Positions 8,666-17,069 of a stretch of DNA of 64,000 nucleotides are shown piece by piece. Under the pieces are notes generated by a model. That model saw only the letters and a list, made by a program, of their open reading frames with translations, was not told the origin of the DNA and ran no database searches. Position 1 is the stretch's first letter, and each line of letters opens with the position of its first letter. The position numbers and the translations under genes are program-made. The stretch is taken from NCBI RefSeq assembly GCF_044502415.1, contig NZ_CP172402.1. The stretch is one strand, 5' to 3'. The stretch is from Haloimpatiens lingqiaonensis. Lineage in GTDB: Bacteria; Bacillota; Clostridia; Clostridiales; Clostridiaceae.

Positions 8666-8710
8666 AAAATAATGCCTATCACTTTTAAATTAGAGGTAGC
8701 ATTATTTTTT
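8666..8710 (+). terminator. Terminator stem-loop
   Basis: AAAATAATGCCTATC pairs imperfectly with GGTAGCATTATTTTTT across a short A+T loop; the T run follows the 3' arm. It ends the 7966-8585 gene pair. Confidence 0.65.
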
Positions 8711-8841
8711 TGTAGAAAAAGATGAAATGCAACGTGGGGTGTCTCGGTGTACTGCAAAATTAACTTAAAAATTACATTTAAAATCTACGAAAAACCTATT
8801 AAATATGCTAATATAAAAATATGTTTAAATAAATACAGTTA

Positions 8842-8864
8842 TCAGAAGCTAAGAGCTCTGTTTA
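8842..8864 (+). repeat. Fragment of the 130-bp dispersed repeat
   Basis: CAGAAGCTAAGAGCTCTGTT matches the last 22 bp of the repeat unit except for one base. The rest of the unit is not visible upstream, so this is a remnant. The surrounding interval 8711-9002 holds nothing else recognisable. Confidence 0.6.
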
Positions 8865-9002
8865 TATTAAGCTCTATAAATAATTCCATTTTCAAAGGTA
8901 TAAAATAAAAATGTAAGAGAAAGCATAAAGCAGGTTTACTTTGTAAATAAGTAGAAAATATAAGGCGGATTTACTTTGCATATAGAATAGGAGAATTTCA
9001 TT

Positions 9003-10079
9003 ATGAAAAAGGTAAGCTCATTGAAAAAAAACATAAAGAAAATTAAAGGTTCGCTAATAATGGGCATTATATTAGCTATGAGTATCACTATGTTTGGATG
9101 TGATATAAATAAAAAAATAGGTAAAACAGAAAAAGAAAGCAATAAACAAACCTATGCCATGGGAACTGTAGTAAGCTTGAAAGTATACGGTGAAAAGGCA
9201 GAGGAAAACATAGAGGAAGCCATAAAGTTACTGGGAAATATAGAGGAGAAGATGTCCGTAAACAAGGAAAATAGCGAGGTAAATAGATTAAATTCATCTG
9301 CAGGCAATAAATCAGAAAAAGTAAGCAAAGAAACTTATTATGTTATAAAAAAAGCCATAGAGTACAGTAAGCTTTCAGAGGGAGCCTTTGATATTACAGT
9401 GGAACCTTTAGTTAAACTGTGGGGTATAGGAACAGATAAAGCAAGAATACCTTCAAAAGAAGAAATTGAAAAAGCTAAAGAACTTATAAACTATAAAAAT
9501 ATAGAAATTAATGAAGATGGACAAATTTATTTAAAAAAGTCAGGCATGAAAATAGATTTAGGTGCTATAGCTAAAGGCTATGGTGCAGATGAAATAAAAT
9601 CTATGCTTATAAAAAATGGAGTGAAAAGTGCCTTTATAAATATAGGAGGAAATGTTAATCTACTGGGAAGCAAGACTGATGGCAGTCCATGGAAAATAGG
9701 AGTTCAAAACCCCCTAAAGGACAAAGGAGAATACTTAGGCATTCTAACTACAGAGGATAAATCCATAGTTACCTCAGGAAATTATGAGAGATATTTTGAG
9801 AAGGATGGAAAAAGATATCACCATATTTTTGATGTTAAAACAGGATATCCTGCAGATAAGGGACTTATAAGTACTACCATAGTTTCAGACAAGTCTATTG
9901 ATGGAGATGCCCTATCCACAACCACTTATGTATTAGGCTTAGAAAAGGCTATAAAACTTGTAGAAAGTCAAAAGGGTGTGGATGCAATATTTGTCACCAA
10001 AGATAAAAAGATTTATGTTACTTCAGGAGTAAAGGATAAATTTAAACTTACGGATAAAGAATTTCAATATGTAAATTAA
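9003..10079 (+). CDS. apbE: FAD:protein FMN transferase ApbE (lipoprotein)
   Basis: Transfers FMN from FAD to a Thr in S/T-G-A-T-x-T motifs of membrane and extracytoplasmic flavoproteins. 358 residues. The N-terminus has Lys-rich residues, a hydrophobic helix and lipobox MFGC, so it should be lipid-anchored outside the membrane. Family motifs: TYAMGTVVSLKVYG, LGAIAKGYGADEI, INIGGNV, SGNYERYF...HIFDVKTGYPA and DGDALSTTTYVLG. It heads a set with the NusG-II and Gx-transporter genes, and its likely substrates RnfG and RnfD are encoded 6-8 kb away on the other strand. The FMN-binding protein at 20534 is another likely client. Confidence 0.95.
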   Translation: MKKVSSLKKNIKKIKGSLIMGIILAMSITMFGCDINKKIGKTEKESNKQTYAMGTVVSLKVYGEKAEENIEEAIKLLGNIEEKMSVNKENSEVNRLNSSAGNKSEKVSKETYYVIKKAIEYSKLSEGAFDITVEPLVKLWGIGTDKARIPSKEEIEKAKELINYKNIEINEDGQIYLKKSGMKIDLGAIAKGYGADEIKSMLIKNGVKSAFINIGGNVNLLGSKTDGSPWKIGVQNPLKDKGEYLGILTTEDKSIVTSGNYERYFEKDGKRYHHIFDVKTGYPADKGLISTTIVSDKSIDGDALSTTTYVLGLEKAIKLVESQKGVDAIFVTKDKKIYVTSGVKDKFKLTDKEFQYVN

Positions 10080-10213
10080 AAACAATGGCTTATTTCTAAT
10101 AGATAGCTATTGTCAGTATTTCTCTACCTTATGGTGTTGGAATACATTAGGTTTACGATAACTTGTATATTTTACGCAAAATTATATAAAATTAAATAAG
10201 TTAAGGAGAAGGT

Positions 10214-10597
10214 ATGAAAAAAGGAGATAAAATTGTATTAGTTACTATAGCCATACTAATTATATGTAGTATAGCTGGAATTTTTGGTTATAGATATTTT
10301 TATAAAAATAGTAAAGCAGTAGCTATAATAAAACAAAATGGCAAAGTGATTAGAACTATAGATCTTACCAAAGTTGTTAAGGAAGAAGAAATAAAAATAC
10401 CTAGTGAAGATGGACATTATAATATAGTAAAAGTAGAAAAGGGAAGAATTAGGTTTGTGGATTCAGATTGCCCAGATAAAATATGTGTAAAAGCAGCTTG
10501 GCTTAAAAAGCCTGGTGATAGTGCTGCCTGCCTTCCACATAAAATCATAATAACAATACAGGGACAAAATCCTGAGATTGATGATGTAGCGTATTAA
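10214..10597 (+). CDS. NusG domain II-containing protein
   Basis: 127 residues: N-terminal membrane anchor (7-27) and an external NusG-II (DUF1312-type) beta domain. The cysteines in DSDCPDKICVKAAWL and a later Cys in SAACLPHKIIITIQG are characteristic of the family. In many clostridia this gene sits between apbE and a Gx-transporter gene beside rnf; here the partner gene at 12356 is displaced by an insertion sequence. Role unknown; context suggests assembly or maturation of the flavinylated complex (inference). Confidence 0.85.
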   Translation: MKKGDKIVLVTIAILIICSIAGIFGYRYFYKNSKAVAIIKQNGKVIRTIDLTKVVKEEEIKIPSEDGHYNIVKVEKGRIRFVDSDCPDKICVKAAWLKKPGDSAACLPHKIIITIQGQNPEIDDVAY

Positions 10598-10668
10598 TTA
10601 GGAAATAAGTAAGAAGTAATAAGTAAGAGTTAAGGATAAAACTCAAGGAGTTTTTTAGAATTAATTAG

Positions 10669-12113
10669 GCTATTTAATATTTCTTGTGTAGAAAAACTTT
10701 ACAAATAAAAAATGCATTTGCTATTATTGTAATGCAAACAACAATAATATCCCCAATAAAGGAGAAAGCAAATGCAAGATAATTATATCAAAGTTTCAAT
10801 AGCTTTACCAGATTTTTATATCAAATGTTCTGAAGAATATAATAATACTATTTTCATAAGAGTATCTCCAATAAAGCAATCTTTAAAATGCCCTAAATGC
10901 GATAGCATAGCCGATAGGCTGCATGATAAAAAAGAGTTCTTAGTAAGAGATATACCTATTCATGATAAAGCTGTAATATTAGTTGTTGAGAAAATTAGAT
11001 TGAGATGTGCTTGCTGTGGACATAGAGGGATACCAATAACAATTCCTTTTCTTAATAAATATCAAAGAAAAACCGATAGGTTTATTGAGTTTATTGCTAA
11101 AGAAGTATCTAAAACAAGTATTAATGAAGTATGTAAGCAGCTTGAGTTAGGATATCAAGAAGTGAAAACTGCATTTGATATATACTCAAATAAATTAATA
11201 AATGAAATAGATGATGATATTAAAGAGAATGGAATTGAATACTTTGGTATAGATGAATTTGCTCTAAAAAAGGGTCATAATTATGCTGTTGCTCTAATAA
11301 ACCCTTTATCAGCTACTAATAAAATAATAGATATTCTTGATGATAGAACAAAAGAAAATCTTATTAAATATTTTTCACAATGGTCTATAAATGCTCGTAA
11401 AAAAGTAAAGTTTGTTACCATGGATATGTGGAATGGATATAATTCTTCTATATCTAAGATGTTCCCAAATGCTAAAATAATCATTGATAAATTTCATGTT
11501 ATAAAAAAAATTGGTGATGCATTTAAAGATGTTAGAAAATCAGTATCCAAGCAATTAGATAAAGAATCTAAAACAAAATTATTTAAAGATAGGTATTTAT
11601 TTAAGAAAGGTAATGAAAATGTAACAGATGAAGAATACTTAATTTTAATAGAGCATTTTGAAAAAAGTAGTTATTTGGAAATAGCTTATGAGTTAAAAGA
11701 AGAATTTAGAGATATTTTTGTGTTGCATAGTAAAAATGAAGCTATGGAAGCTTTTGAACGCTGGTGTAAAAGGGTAAAAGATAATAAAATAAAAGAATTC
11801 AAAAAGGTTATAAATACAGTGAATAACTGGTATGAACAGATTTTCAATTATTTTGATAAAAAACTAACTAATGGACCTATTGAAGGAATTAATAATAAGA
11901 TTAAACTAATAAAAAGAGCTGGCTATGGATTCTGTAGCTGCGCTAATTTAAAAAGAAGGATAATTGCACGCTTTGCTAAATAAGTTTTCATTTTTAATAT
12001 AACTATAATTTGGCAGGCTGACGCCTAAAAGATCTTTTCAAGACATATTGGTAAAATATGCAAAGTGACTACTATATTTTATAGGTACTTTGCACAACAT
12101 TTATTAAATAGCC
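10669..12113 (+). mobile_element. ISL3-type insertion sequence, 1445 bp
   Basis: Complete element. Terminal inverted repeats start GGCTATTTAATA at 10669 and, on the minus strand, GGCTATTTAATA at 12113, with further partial matches (TTGTG). The 8-bp target ATTAATTA is duplicated exactly at 10661-10668 and 12114-12121. It lies between the NusG-II gene and the Gx-transporter gene and carries one transposase. The clean duplication indicates recent insertion. Confidence 0.92.
10772..11983 (+). CDS. ISL3 family transposase
   Basis: 403-residue DDE transposase. The N-terminal zinc-ribbon-like region has CPKC near 37-40 and CACCGHRG near 77-84. The catalytic domain begins IEYFGIDEFALKKGHNYAV (first Asp near 160), continues with VTMDMWNGY (second Asp near 217) and IDKFHVIK, and ends near NGPIEGINNKIKLIKRAGYG (catalytic Glu). 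Full length for ISL3 enzymes and no internal stop, so probably functional. ATG has AAAGGAG upstream. Confidence 0.92.
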   Translation: MQDNYIKVSIALPDFYIKCSEEYNNTIFIRVSPIKQSLKCPKCDSIADRLHDKKEFLVRDIPIHDKAVILVVEKIRLRCACCGHRGIPITIPFLNKYQRKTDRFIEFIAKEVSKTSINEVCKQLELGYQEVKTAFDIYSNKLINEIDDDIKENGIEYFGIDEFALKKGHNYAVALINPLSATNKIIDILDDRTKENLIKYFSQWSINARKKVKFVTMDMWNGYNSSISKMFPNAKIIIDKFHVIKKIGDAFKDVRKSVSKQLDKESKTKLFKDRYLFKKGNENVTDEEYLILIEHFEKSSYLEIAYELKEEFRDIFVLHSKNEAMEAFERWCKRVKDNKIKEFKKVINTVNNWYEQIFNYFDKKLTNGPIEGINNKIKLIKRAGYGFCSCANLKRRIIARFAK

Positions 12114-12159
12114 ATTAATTAGTCTACAAATTGCAATTTAAAATTAAAAAGGTTATTTA

Positions 12160-12289
12160 TCCGATGACTACCTGCCGTAACACTCCCACTTCTAACAAAG
12201 TGGGAGATAACGGCAGCTACGTCCCTGGATAACGAGCTCTAACCTTCAGTTGGAGTAAAAACTCCATCTGAAGCTAAGAGCTCTGTTTA
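12160..12289 (+). repeat. 130-bp dispersed foldable repeat, copy C
   Basis: Full unit in plus orientation. Nested pairings are visible: TTATCC with GGATAA (outer), CTGCCGT with ACGGCAG (middle), CTCCCACTT with AAGTGGGAG (inner), and a second hairpin TGGAGT / ACTCCA. It lies 46 bp beyond the ISL3 element and upstream of the Gx-transporter gene. Confidence 0.88.
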
Positions 12290-12355
12290 TCAAAGATAGA
12301 GATTAAGATTTATGTGTGGAAGATGAGTTATTAAATTAGAGATGGATGTGTTCAC

Positions 12356-12883
12356 ATGAGGGAAGGTAATAATTTTAAAAAAAACTTAAATAAAAGTGTA
12401 TTTCTAAGTTTAATGGTAGCAGTGGCTCTTGGGATATATGTAATAGAAGCGCAAATTCCTGTGATTTTTCCAGGAATAAAATTAGGACTTTCCAATGTGG
12501 TTTCCCTAATAGTGCTCATAACCTTTGGGGGCAAAGAGGCCATTTTAGTAATGTTTTTAAGAACTTTACTAGGAACCATGTTTACGGGAACCCTATCCTC
12601 GTTCTTATTTAGCATAACAGGGGGATTACTGAGCAATATAGTAACTATAGTAATGTATAAAAGGTTTAAAAAATATTTTAGCATAGAAATAATAAGCATA
12701 GTAGGAGCAGTTTTTCATAATTTGGGACAACTTTTAGTGGCAGCATTTATAGTACAGGATTTTAGAATATACATATATTTTCCCATTTTGATGATATCAG
12801 CCCTTATTACAGGGTATTTTGTAGGATTGGTAGTTAAATATTTTAATAAACATGTGGAAAAGATGAAAATAAGGGACAAGTGA
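12356..12883 (+). CDS. Gx transporter family / heptaprenyl diphosphate synthase component I-like
   Basis: 175-residue polytopic membrane protein with about five helices. The motif GIKLGLSNVVSLIVLITFGG plus FLRTLLGTMFTGT and HNLGQLLVAA define the family once called heptaprenyl diphosphate synthase subunit I and now Gx transporter. The transported substrate, if any, is unproven; the gene commonly accompanies apbE and NusG-II genes near rnf. Start ATG at 12356 is weakly preceded by an SD (GATGGATG). The ISL3 insertion has probably cut it off from the apbE promoter. Confidence 0.82.
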   Translation: MREGNNFKKNLNKSVFLSLMVAVALGIYVIEAQIPVIFPGIKLGLSNVVSLIVLITFGGKEAILVMFLRTLLGTMFTGTLSSFLFSITGGLLSNIVTIVMYKRFKKYFSIEIISIVGAVFHNLGQLLVAAFIVQDFRIYIYFPILMISALITGYFVGLVVKYFNKHVEKMKIRDK

Positions 12884-12885
12884 CA

Positions 12886-13108
12886 ATTGACAGTTGACAA
12901 TTGACAATTGACAATTAAAAATTAAGAATTAAGAATTGAGAATTAAGAATTGAGAATTAAGAATTGAGAATTAAGAATTGAGAATTAAGAATTAAGAATT
13001 AAAAATTAAGAATTAAAAATTAAGAATTAAGAATTAAAAATTAAGAATTAAAAATTAAGAATTAAGAATTAAGAATTAAAAATTAAGAATTAAGAATTAA
13101 GAATTAAG
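12886..13108. repeat. Heptanucleotide tandem array
   Basis: About 220 bp made almost only of 7-bp units. It begins with several GACAATT units and continues as AATTAAG with variants AATTGAG and AATTAAA. It starts directly after the Gx-transporter stop codon. Such arrays are prone to slippage; no coding or CRISPR character is seen. Confidence 0.85.
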
Positions 13109-13187
13109 TAAGAGGTAGAGATAGAGGGAATTTCCTTCACTGTGTTAGGGAAAATCTTTAATTGAATGTAAATAATTGGATAATCAG

Positions 13188-13238
13188 AAAAGCTATAACT
13201 GATTCATTAAATGAAGTAGTTATAGCTTTTATTTTTTA
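13188..13238 (+). terminator. Terminator between Gx gene and rnfB
   Basis: AAAAGCTATAACT pairs with AGTTATAGCTTTT (perfect 13-bp stem) followed by ATTTTTT on the plus strand. It ends plus-strand transcription; the complementary side also has a short TTTT run, so it may stop the convergent rnf transcript. Confidence 0.75.
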
Positions 13239-13313
13239 AGAGTTCTTACTTTTTACCTTACTTGTTTTATCCTACAAATTTTCTAGTCTCTATATCCATT
13301 CTCACAGGATATT

Positions 13314-14147
13314 CTAAACAGCTTCTTCTTGAGTAAGAATAAGTTTTCCGTCGTGGGCTTTAAGCACCTTAGTAGGGCACTTTTCTACACATTGCATGCA
13401 TAAAGTACACTTAGTGCTGTCTACTAAAGGAAGATTATTTTCTAAAACTAAAGCATCGCTAGTACAGTTTCTAGCACATAGACCACAACTTATACATCCA
13501 GTGTCACATACTTCTTTTACTTCTTTTAGTTTATCTTTTGAGTTACAGGAAACTCTTATTATTTCAGAAACAGGCTTAATTTCAATAACATGTCTAGGGC
13601 AGATGTTTGCACAAGCGCCGCAGGCAGTACATTTCTTTTCATCTACTACTGCAATGCCGTTTTCAATGCTAAGAGCTCCAAACTGACAAACCTTAACACA
13701 GCTACCAAGGCCAAGACACCCAAAACTACAACCTTTAGCACCGCCACCTGGAAGTACAGAGGCCTCTAGACAGTCCATATTGCCATAGTAAGTGCCTTTC
13801 ATCTTTGCACTTTCACAAGTACCTACGCATTTAACAAAGGCTTTTTTAGGCTCTGCAGCTTCCACCTTAATGCCCATTATGTCTCCAATTTTTTCAGCTG
13901 CTGTAGCACCACCTACAGTACAACAATTTGCCTTGGCAGCACCGTCAACTATAGCTTGGGCATAGGCATCGCAGCCTGCATAGCCACAACCACCGCAGTT
14001 GGCACCAGGTAGGCAGTCTTTTATTAAAGGCACTCTCTCATCTACTGGTACATGAAATTTTTTAGAAGCATAGCCTAAAACTACACCAAATACAAGACCT
14101 AATCCCCCTAAGCTTAAAGCAGGGAATAATAAACCATTTACATCCAT
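13314..14147 (-). CDS. rnfB: Rnf complex subunit RnfB (Fe-S ferredoxin subunit)
   Basis: Iron-sulfur subunit that accepts electrons from reduced ferredoxin in the Na+/H+-pumping ferredoxin:NAD+ oxidoreductase. 277 residues: N-terminal membrane helix (6-25), a cysteine cluster CLPGANCGGCGYAGC near 45-60, a mid-protein set (CVGTCESAK, CSFGCLGLGSCVKVC), and ferredoxin motifs CTACGACANICP, CDTGCISCGLCARNC and CTLCMQCVEKCP. It closes the operon, 17 bp behind rnfA, as in other clostridial rnfCDGEAB operons. The longer C-terminal ferredoxin array is typical of clostridial RnfB. Confidence 0.96.
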   Translation of the reverse strand: MDVNGLLFPALSLGGLGLVFGVVLGYASKKFHVPVDERVPLIKDCLPGANCGGCGYAGCDAYAQAIVDGAAKANCCTVGGATAAEKIGDIMGIKVEAAEPKKAFVKCVGTCESAKMKGTYYGNMDCLEASVLPGGGAKGCSFGCLGLGSCVKVCQFGALSIENGIAVVDEKKCTACGACANICPRHVIEIKPVSEIIRVSCNSKDKLKEVKEVCDTGCISCGLCARNCTSDALVLENNLPLVDSTKCTLCMQCVEKCPTKVLKAHDGKLILTQEEAV

Positions 14148-14163
14148 TTAGAAACACCTCCCA

Positions 14164-14742
14164 TTAATGAATTAATCCTTGGAATCCTAAAAAGGCTATG
14201 GACATAAGTCCAGCTGTAATCAATGAAATAGGAAGTCCCTTCATAGCCTCAGGCATATTTTTATTTTCGTCCATTCTCTCTCTAATGCCTGCAAGAAGTA
14301 CAATAGCTAGCATATATCCAAGACCAGAACCTAGTCCAGCCACTACAGAACCAAGTAAAGTATATTTTTCATTCATATTTATTATAACGGCACCTAAGAT
14401 AGCACAGTTTGTAGTTATAAGGGGTAAGAAGATACCAAGTGCCTTATAAAGGGAAGGACTTTTCTTTTTAATAACCATCTCTACAAATTGAACCAAAGAA
14501 GCTATAACCAGTATAAAGGCAATAGTGTACATATAAGGTATATTTAAAGGTACTAGAATAAAATTGTACACTATATAAGAAATAAATGATGCTAAAACCA
14601 TAACAAATGTAACAGCAAGTCCCATACCTGCTGCAGTTTCTATTTTTTTAGAAACTCCAAGGAAAGAACAAATTCCAAGGAATTTAGATAAAACAAAGTT
14701 ATTAACTAATAGGGAACTAAAAAATATTAAAAATAAATTCAT
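14164..14742 (-). CDS. rnfA: Rnf complex membrane subunit RnfA
   Basis: 192-residue six-helix membrane subunit, paralogous to RnfE and NqrE. LVNNFVLSKFLGICSFLGVS near the start and TTNCAILGAVI near 110 are signature stretches; each holds a Cys, which in related complexes bind a [2Fe-2S] cluster between RnfA and RnfE inside the membrane. GAGGTGG precedes the ATG. It follows rnfE after an unusually long 134-bp gap. Confidence 0.96.
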   Translation of the reverse strand: MNLFLIFFSSLLVNNFVLSKFLGICSFLGVSKKIETAAGMGLAVTFVMVLASFISYIVYNFILVPLNIPYMYTIAFILVIASLVQFVEMVIKKKSPSLYKALGIFLPLITTNCAILGAVIINMNEKYTLLGSVVAGLGSGLGYMLAIVLLAGIRERMDENKNMPEAMKGLPISLITAGLMSIAFLGFQGLIH

Positions 14743-14876
14743 AGAGTTACCACCTCTCTTATGATCTAGATGATTTTCATTTAGCTACTATAAAAATTGG
14801 CAATGAGCTGATGCTTAAACAGCTTCTTAAACAGCTGCTGTTTATTTAAAAAGCCTTTTAATAAAGCATTATTTTA

Positions 14877-15542
14877 CTAATGCTTTACAGAGCAGTGAGC
14901 GCAATTTCCATCACAGCCTTTAAATTCAGTAATTCTCTTGTTTTCCTTTGACTTTCTTGCGTTAAATAGGTTTATTAATGCCATTAAAATTCCAAGAGTG
15001 AAGAAAGCACCAGGAGCTAATATCATTATGATGGCAGGCTGAAAGGAAGATGGCATAACTTGATATTCAAAAATCTTTCCAGTGCCCAAAAGTTCTCTTA
15101 TAATACCAATTACAGTAAGAGAAAGAGTAAATCCTAAGCCTTGCCCAAGACCATCAAAAATAGATATTATAGGACCGTTTTTAGATGCAAATGCTTCTGC
15201 TCTTCCAAGAATAACGCAGTTAACAACTATAAGAGGAATAAAAATTCCAAGGGCTTTATATAAATCTGGTACATAACCCTGCATTAAAAATTGAAGTAAA
15301 GTAACAAAAGCAGCAATAACAACAATAAATGATGGAATACGAATTTTATCTGGTATAAATTTTCTAAGAAGAGAAATAACAAAGTTTGAACCAATAAGTA
15401 CTACAGTAGAAGCAATACCCATGCCTATACCATTTTTGGCACTGGTAGTTACCGCTAGTGTAGGACACATAGCTAAAACTTGTACGAATGTAACATTTTC
15501 AGTTAAAATACCATTTTTTAATCTTTCCAAAGGACTTGCCAT
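14877..15542 (-). CDS. rnfE: Rnf complex membrane subunit RnfE
   Basis: 221-residue six-helix membrane subunit paralogous to RnfA. Conserved parts are RLKNGILTENVTFVQVLAMC near the start and VNCVILGRAEAFASKNG near 110, providing the two cysteines of the intramembrane Fe-S site. The start codon ATG shares one base with the rnfG stop, implying translational coupling. The C-terminus ends in a cysteine-rich tail, GCDGNCAHCSVKH, not part of the core fold. Confidence 0.95.
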   Translation of the reverse strand: MASPLERLKNGILTENVTFVQVLAMCPTLAVTTSAKNGIGMGIASTVVLIGSNFVISLLRKFIPDKIRIPSFIVVIAAFVTLLQFLMQGYVPDLYKALGIFIPLIVVNCVILGRAEAFASKNGPIISIFDGLGQGLGFTLSLTVIGIIRELLGTGKIFEYQVMPSSFQPAIIMILAPGAFFTLGILMALINLFNARKSKENKRITEFKGCDGNCAHCSVKH

Positions 15543-16117
15543 TAGTTATTCCCTCCTTTTAAATTGTTTTTATAGAAATTAATAGCTTCGTTAACTCCTT
15601 TAGTTACGGCCTTTGAAGTTATAGTAGCTCCAGTTATAGCTTGTATTTCATTGTCTTTAGCTGAAGAAGCCTTAGTAACTTTAAGTTCTTTTTCTATAGA
15701 TTTTCCTTTATATTGGCCATAAAATTCAGGTTTTTCAGAGTTAGCTCCAAGACCAGGTGTTTCTGATTGAGATAAAATCTTAATACCTTGAACTTTACCA
15801 TCAGTTGAAATTCCAACCATTAGCTCTATATTTCCACCATATCCTTTAGTATTAACTTTCATGGCATAACCAATAGCTTTGCCATTTTTTAAAGCTTCGT
15901 TAACCTCTACTATTTTTTCAGTTAATTTTACATCTTTCTTTTTAAATGTATCACCATCAGGTATTAATTTCTGCATAGCTTCTTTATTTGCCTTCTCTGC
16001 TTGAGCTGCAATAGGCTCTTTTGTTATGGTATAAGTACAGCCAAGTATTAATCCAGCAAAGGCAGTTATTACTAATAAAAGAATTCCTAATTTAAGAGAA
16101 CTTTCTTTTTTATTCAT
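15542..16117 (-). CDS. rnfG: Rnf complex FMN subunit RnfG
   Basis: 191 residues: N-terminal membrane helix (8-28) and external FMN-binding domain. The flavinylation motif TGATITS near 164-170 (consensus S/T-G-A-T-x-S/T) should carry FMN attached through its second Thr by ApbE. SETPGLGANSEKPEFYGQ is also conserved. Directly between rnfD and rnfE, with ends touching or overlapping by a base. Confidence 0.96.
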   Translation of the reverse strand: MNKKESSLKLGILLLVITAFAGLILGCTYTITKEPIAAQAEKANKEAMQKLIPDGDTFKKKDVKLTEKIVEVNEALKNGKAIGYAMKVNTKGYGGNIELMVGISTDGKVQGIKILSQSETPGLGANSEKPEFYGQYKGKSIEKELKVTKASSAKDNEIQAITGATITSKAVTKGVNEAINFYKNNLKGGNN

Positions 16118-17053
16118 TTATTTCACCTTCCCGAACTTTGTTGGAATTACATATTTATCTATAAGAGGAACAAATAAATTCATTATAAGTATTGAATAAG
16201 AAACACCTTCAGGGTAAGCACCACTGAATATACGAATTACTGATGTTAAAAGTCCACAACCTATGGCAAAGATAATTTGTCCTTTTTTAGTCATTGGACA
16301 TGTAGTGTAATCTGTAGCCATAAATATAGCTCCAAGCATAAGTCCGCCAGCAAATATTTCATAAATAGCGTTTCCTGTCATAAATCCATTTCTACCAATT
16401 AAGGTAGTTAAAATAATTACAGTTCCTATATAAAATACTGGTATGTGATAAGAAATAACTCTTCTATATAGAAGATAAGCAAAACCTATAAGTAAAGCTA
16501 GGGCAGAGGTTTCACCAATACAGCCTCCCACATGACCTATAAATAGGTTCGTAAGGGATGGAAGTTGACCTTCAGCTCCCTTTAAAATAGCTAAAGGAGT
16601 AGCTGATGTAGCACCGTCTATTGTCCAATTAGTCATGGCTGATGGCCAAGAGGATAACAAGAAGGCTCTTGCTGCTAGGGCAGGGTTAACTACATTTTGC
16701 CCTATACCTCCGAAAAATTGTTTTACCACAATAATTGCAAAAGCACTGCCTATAGCAACCATCCAAAGTGGTATAGTTACAGGTACATTAAATGCGATTA
16801 AAATACCAGTTACCACTGCACTTAAATCATTTATAGTGATTTCTCTTTTGGTCAATTTTTGCCAAAGCCACTCAGAAAAAACCGCAGAAACAATAGCAGT
16901 TATCATTACTAGAGCTGCTCTAAATTTAAAAAAGTATATTCCAGCTAAAGCTGCAGGAATTAAAGCTATTATCACATCTCTCATTATACCTTTAACGGTT
17001 TCATTAGATCTAATATGTGGAGATGAAGATAAAGTTAACATTGATTTATTCAT
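16118..17053 (-). CDS. rnfD: Rnf complex membrane subunit RnfD
   Basis: About 311-residue polytopic membrane subunit carrying covalent FMN; the flavinylation motif is DGATSATPLA near 148-155. RAFLLSSWPSAMTNW and the late stretch GGLMLGAIFMATDYTTCPM are conserved in RnfD/NqrB proteins. The start is placed at 17053 because AAGAGGTGA lies at good spacing; an in-frame GTG nine bases earlier overlaps that site. It lies 16 bp after rnfC. Confidence 0.95.
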   Translation of the reverse strand: MNKSMLTLSSSPHIRSNETVKGIMRDVIIALIPAALAGIYFFKFRAALVMITAIVSAVFSEWLWQKLTKREITINDLSAVVTGILIAFNVPVTIPLWMVAIGSAFAIIVVKQFFGGIGQNVVNPALAARAFLLSSWPSAMTNWTIDGATSATPLAILKGAEGQLPSLTNLFIGHVGGCIGETSALALLIGFAYLLYRRVISYHIPVFYIGTVIILTTLIGRNGFMTGNAIYEIFAGGLMLGAIFMATDYTTCPMTKKGQIIFAIGCGLLTSVIRIFSGAYPEGVSYSILIMNLFVPLIDKYVIPTKFGKVK

Positions 17054-17069
17054 ATATGTCACCTCTTAT

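Noticed and set aside
12886..13108. CRISPR-like regular repeat
   Set aside because: Units are 7 bp with no spacers; simple tandem array, and no cas genes in the window.
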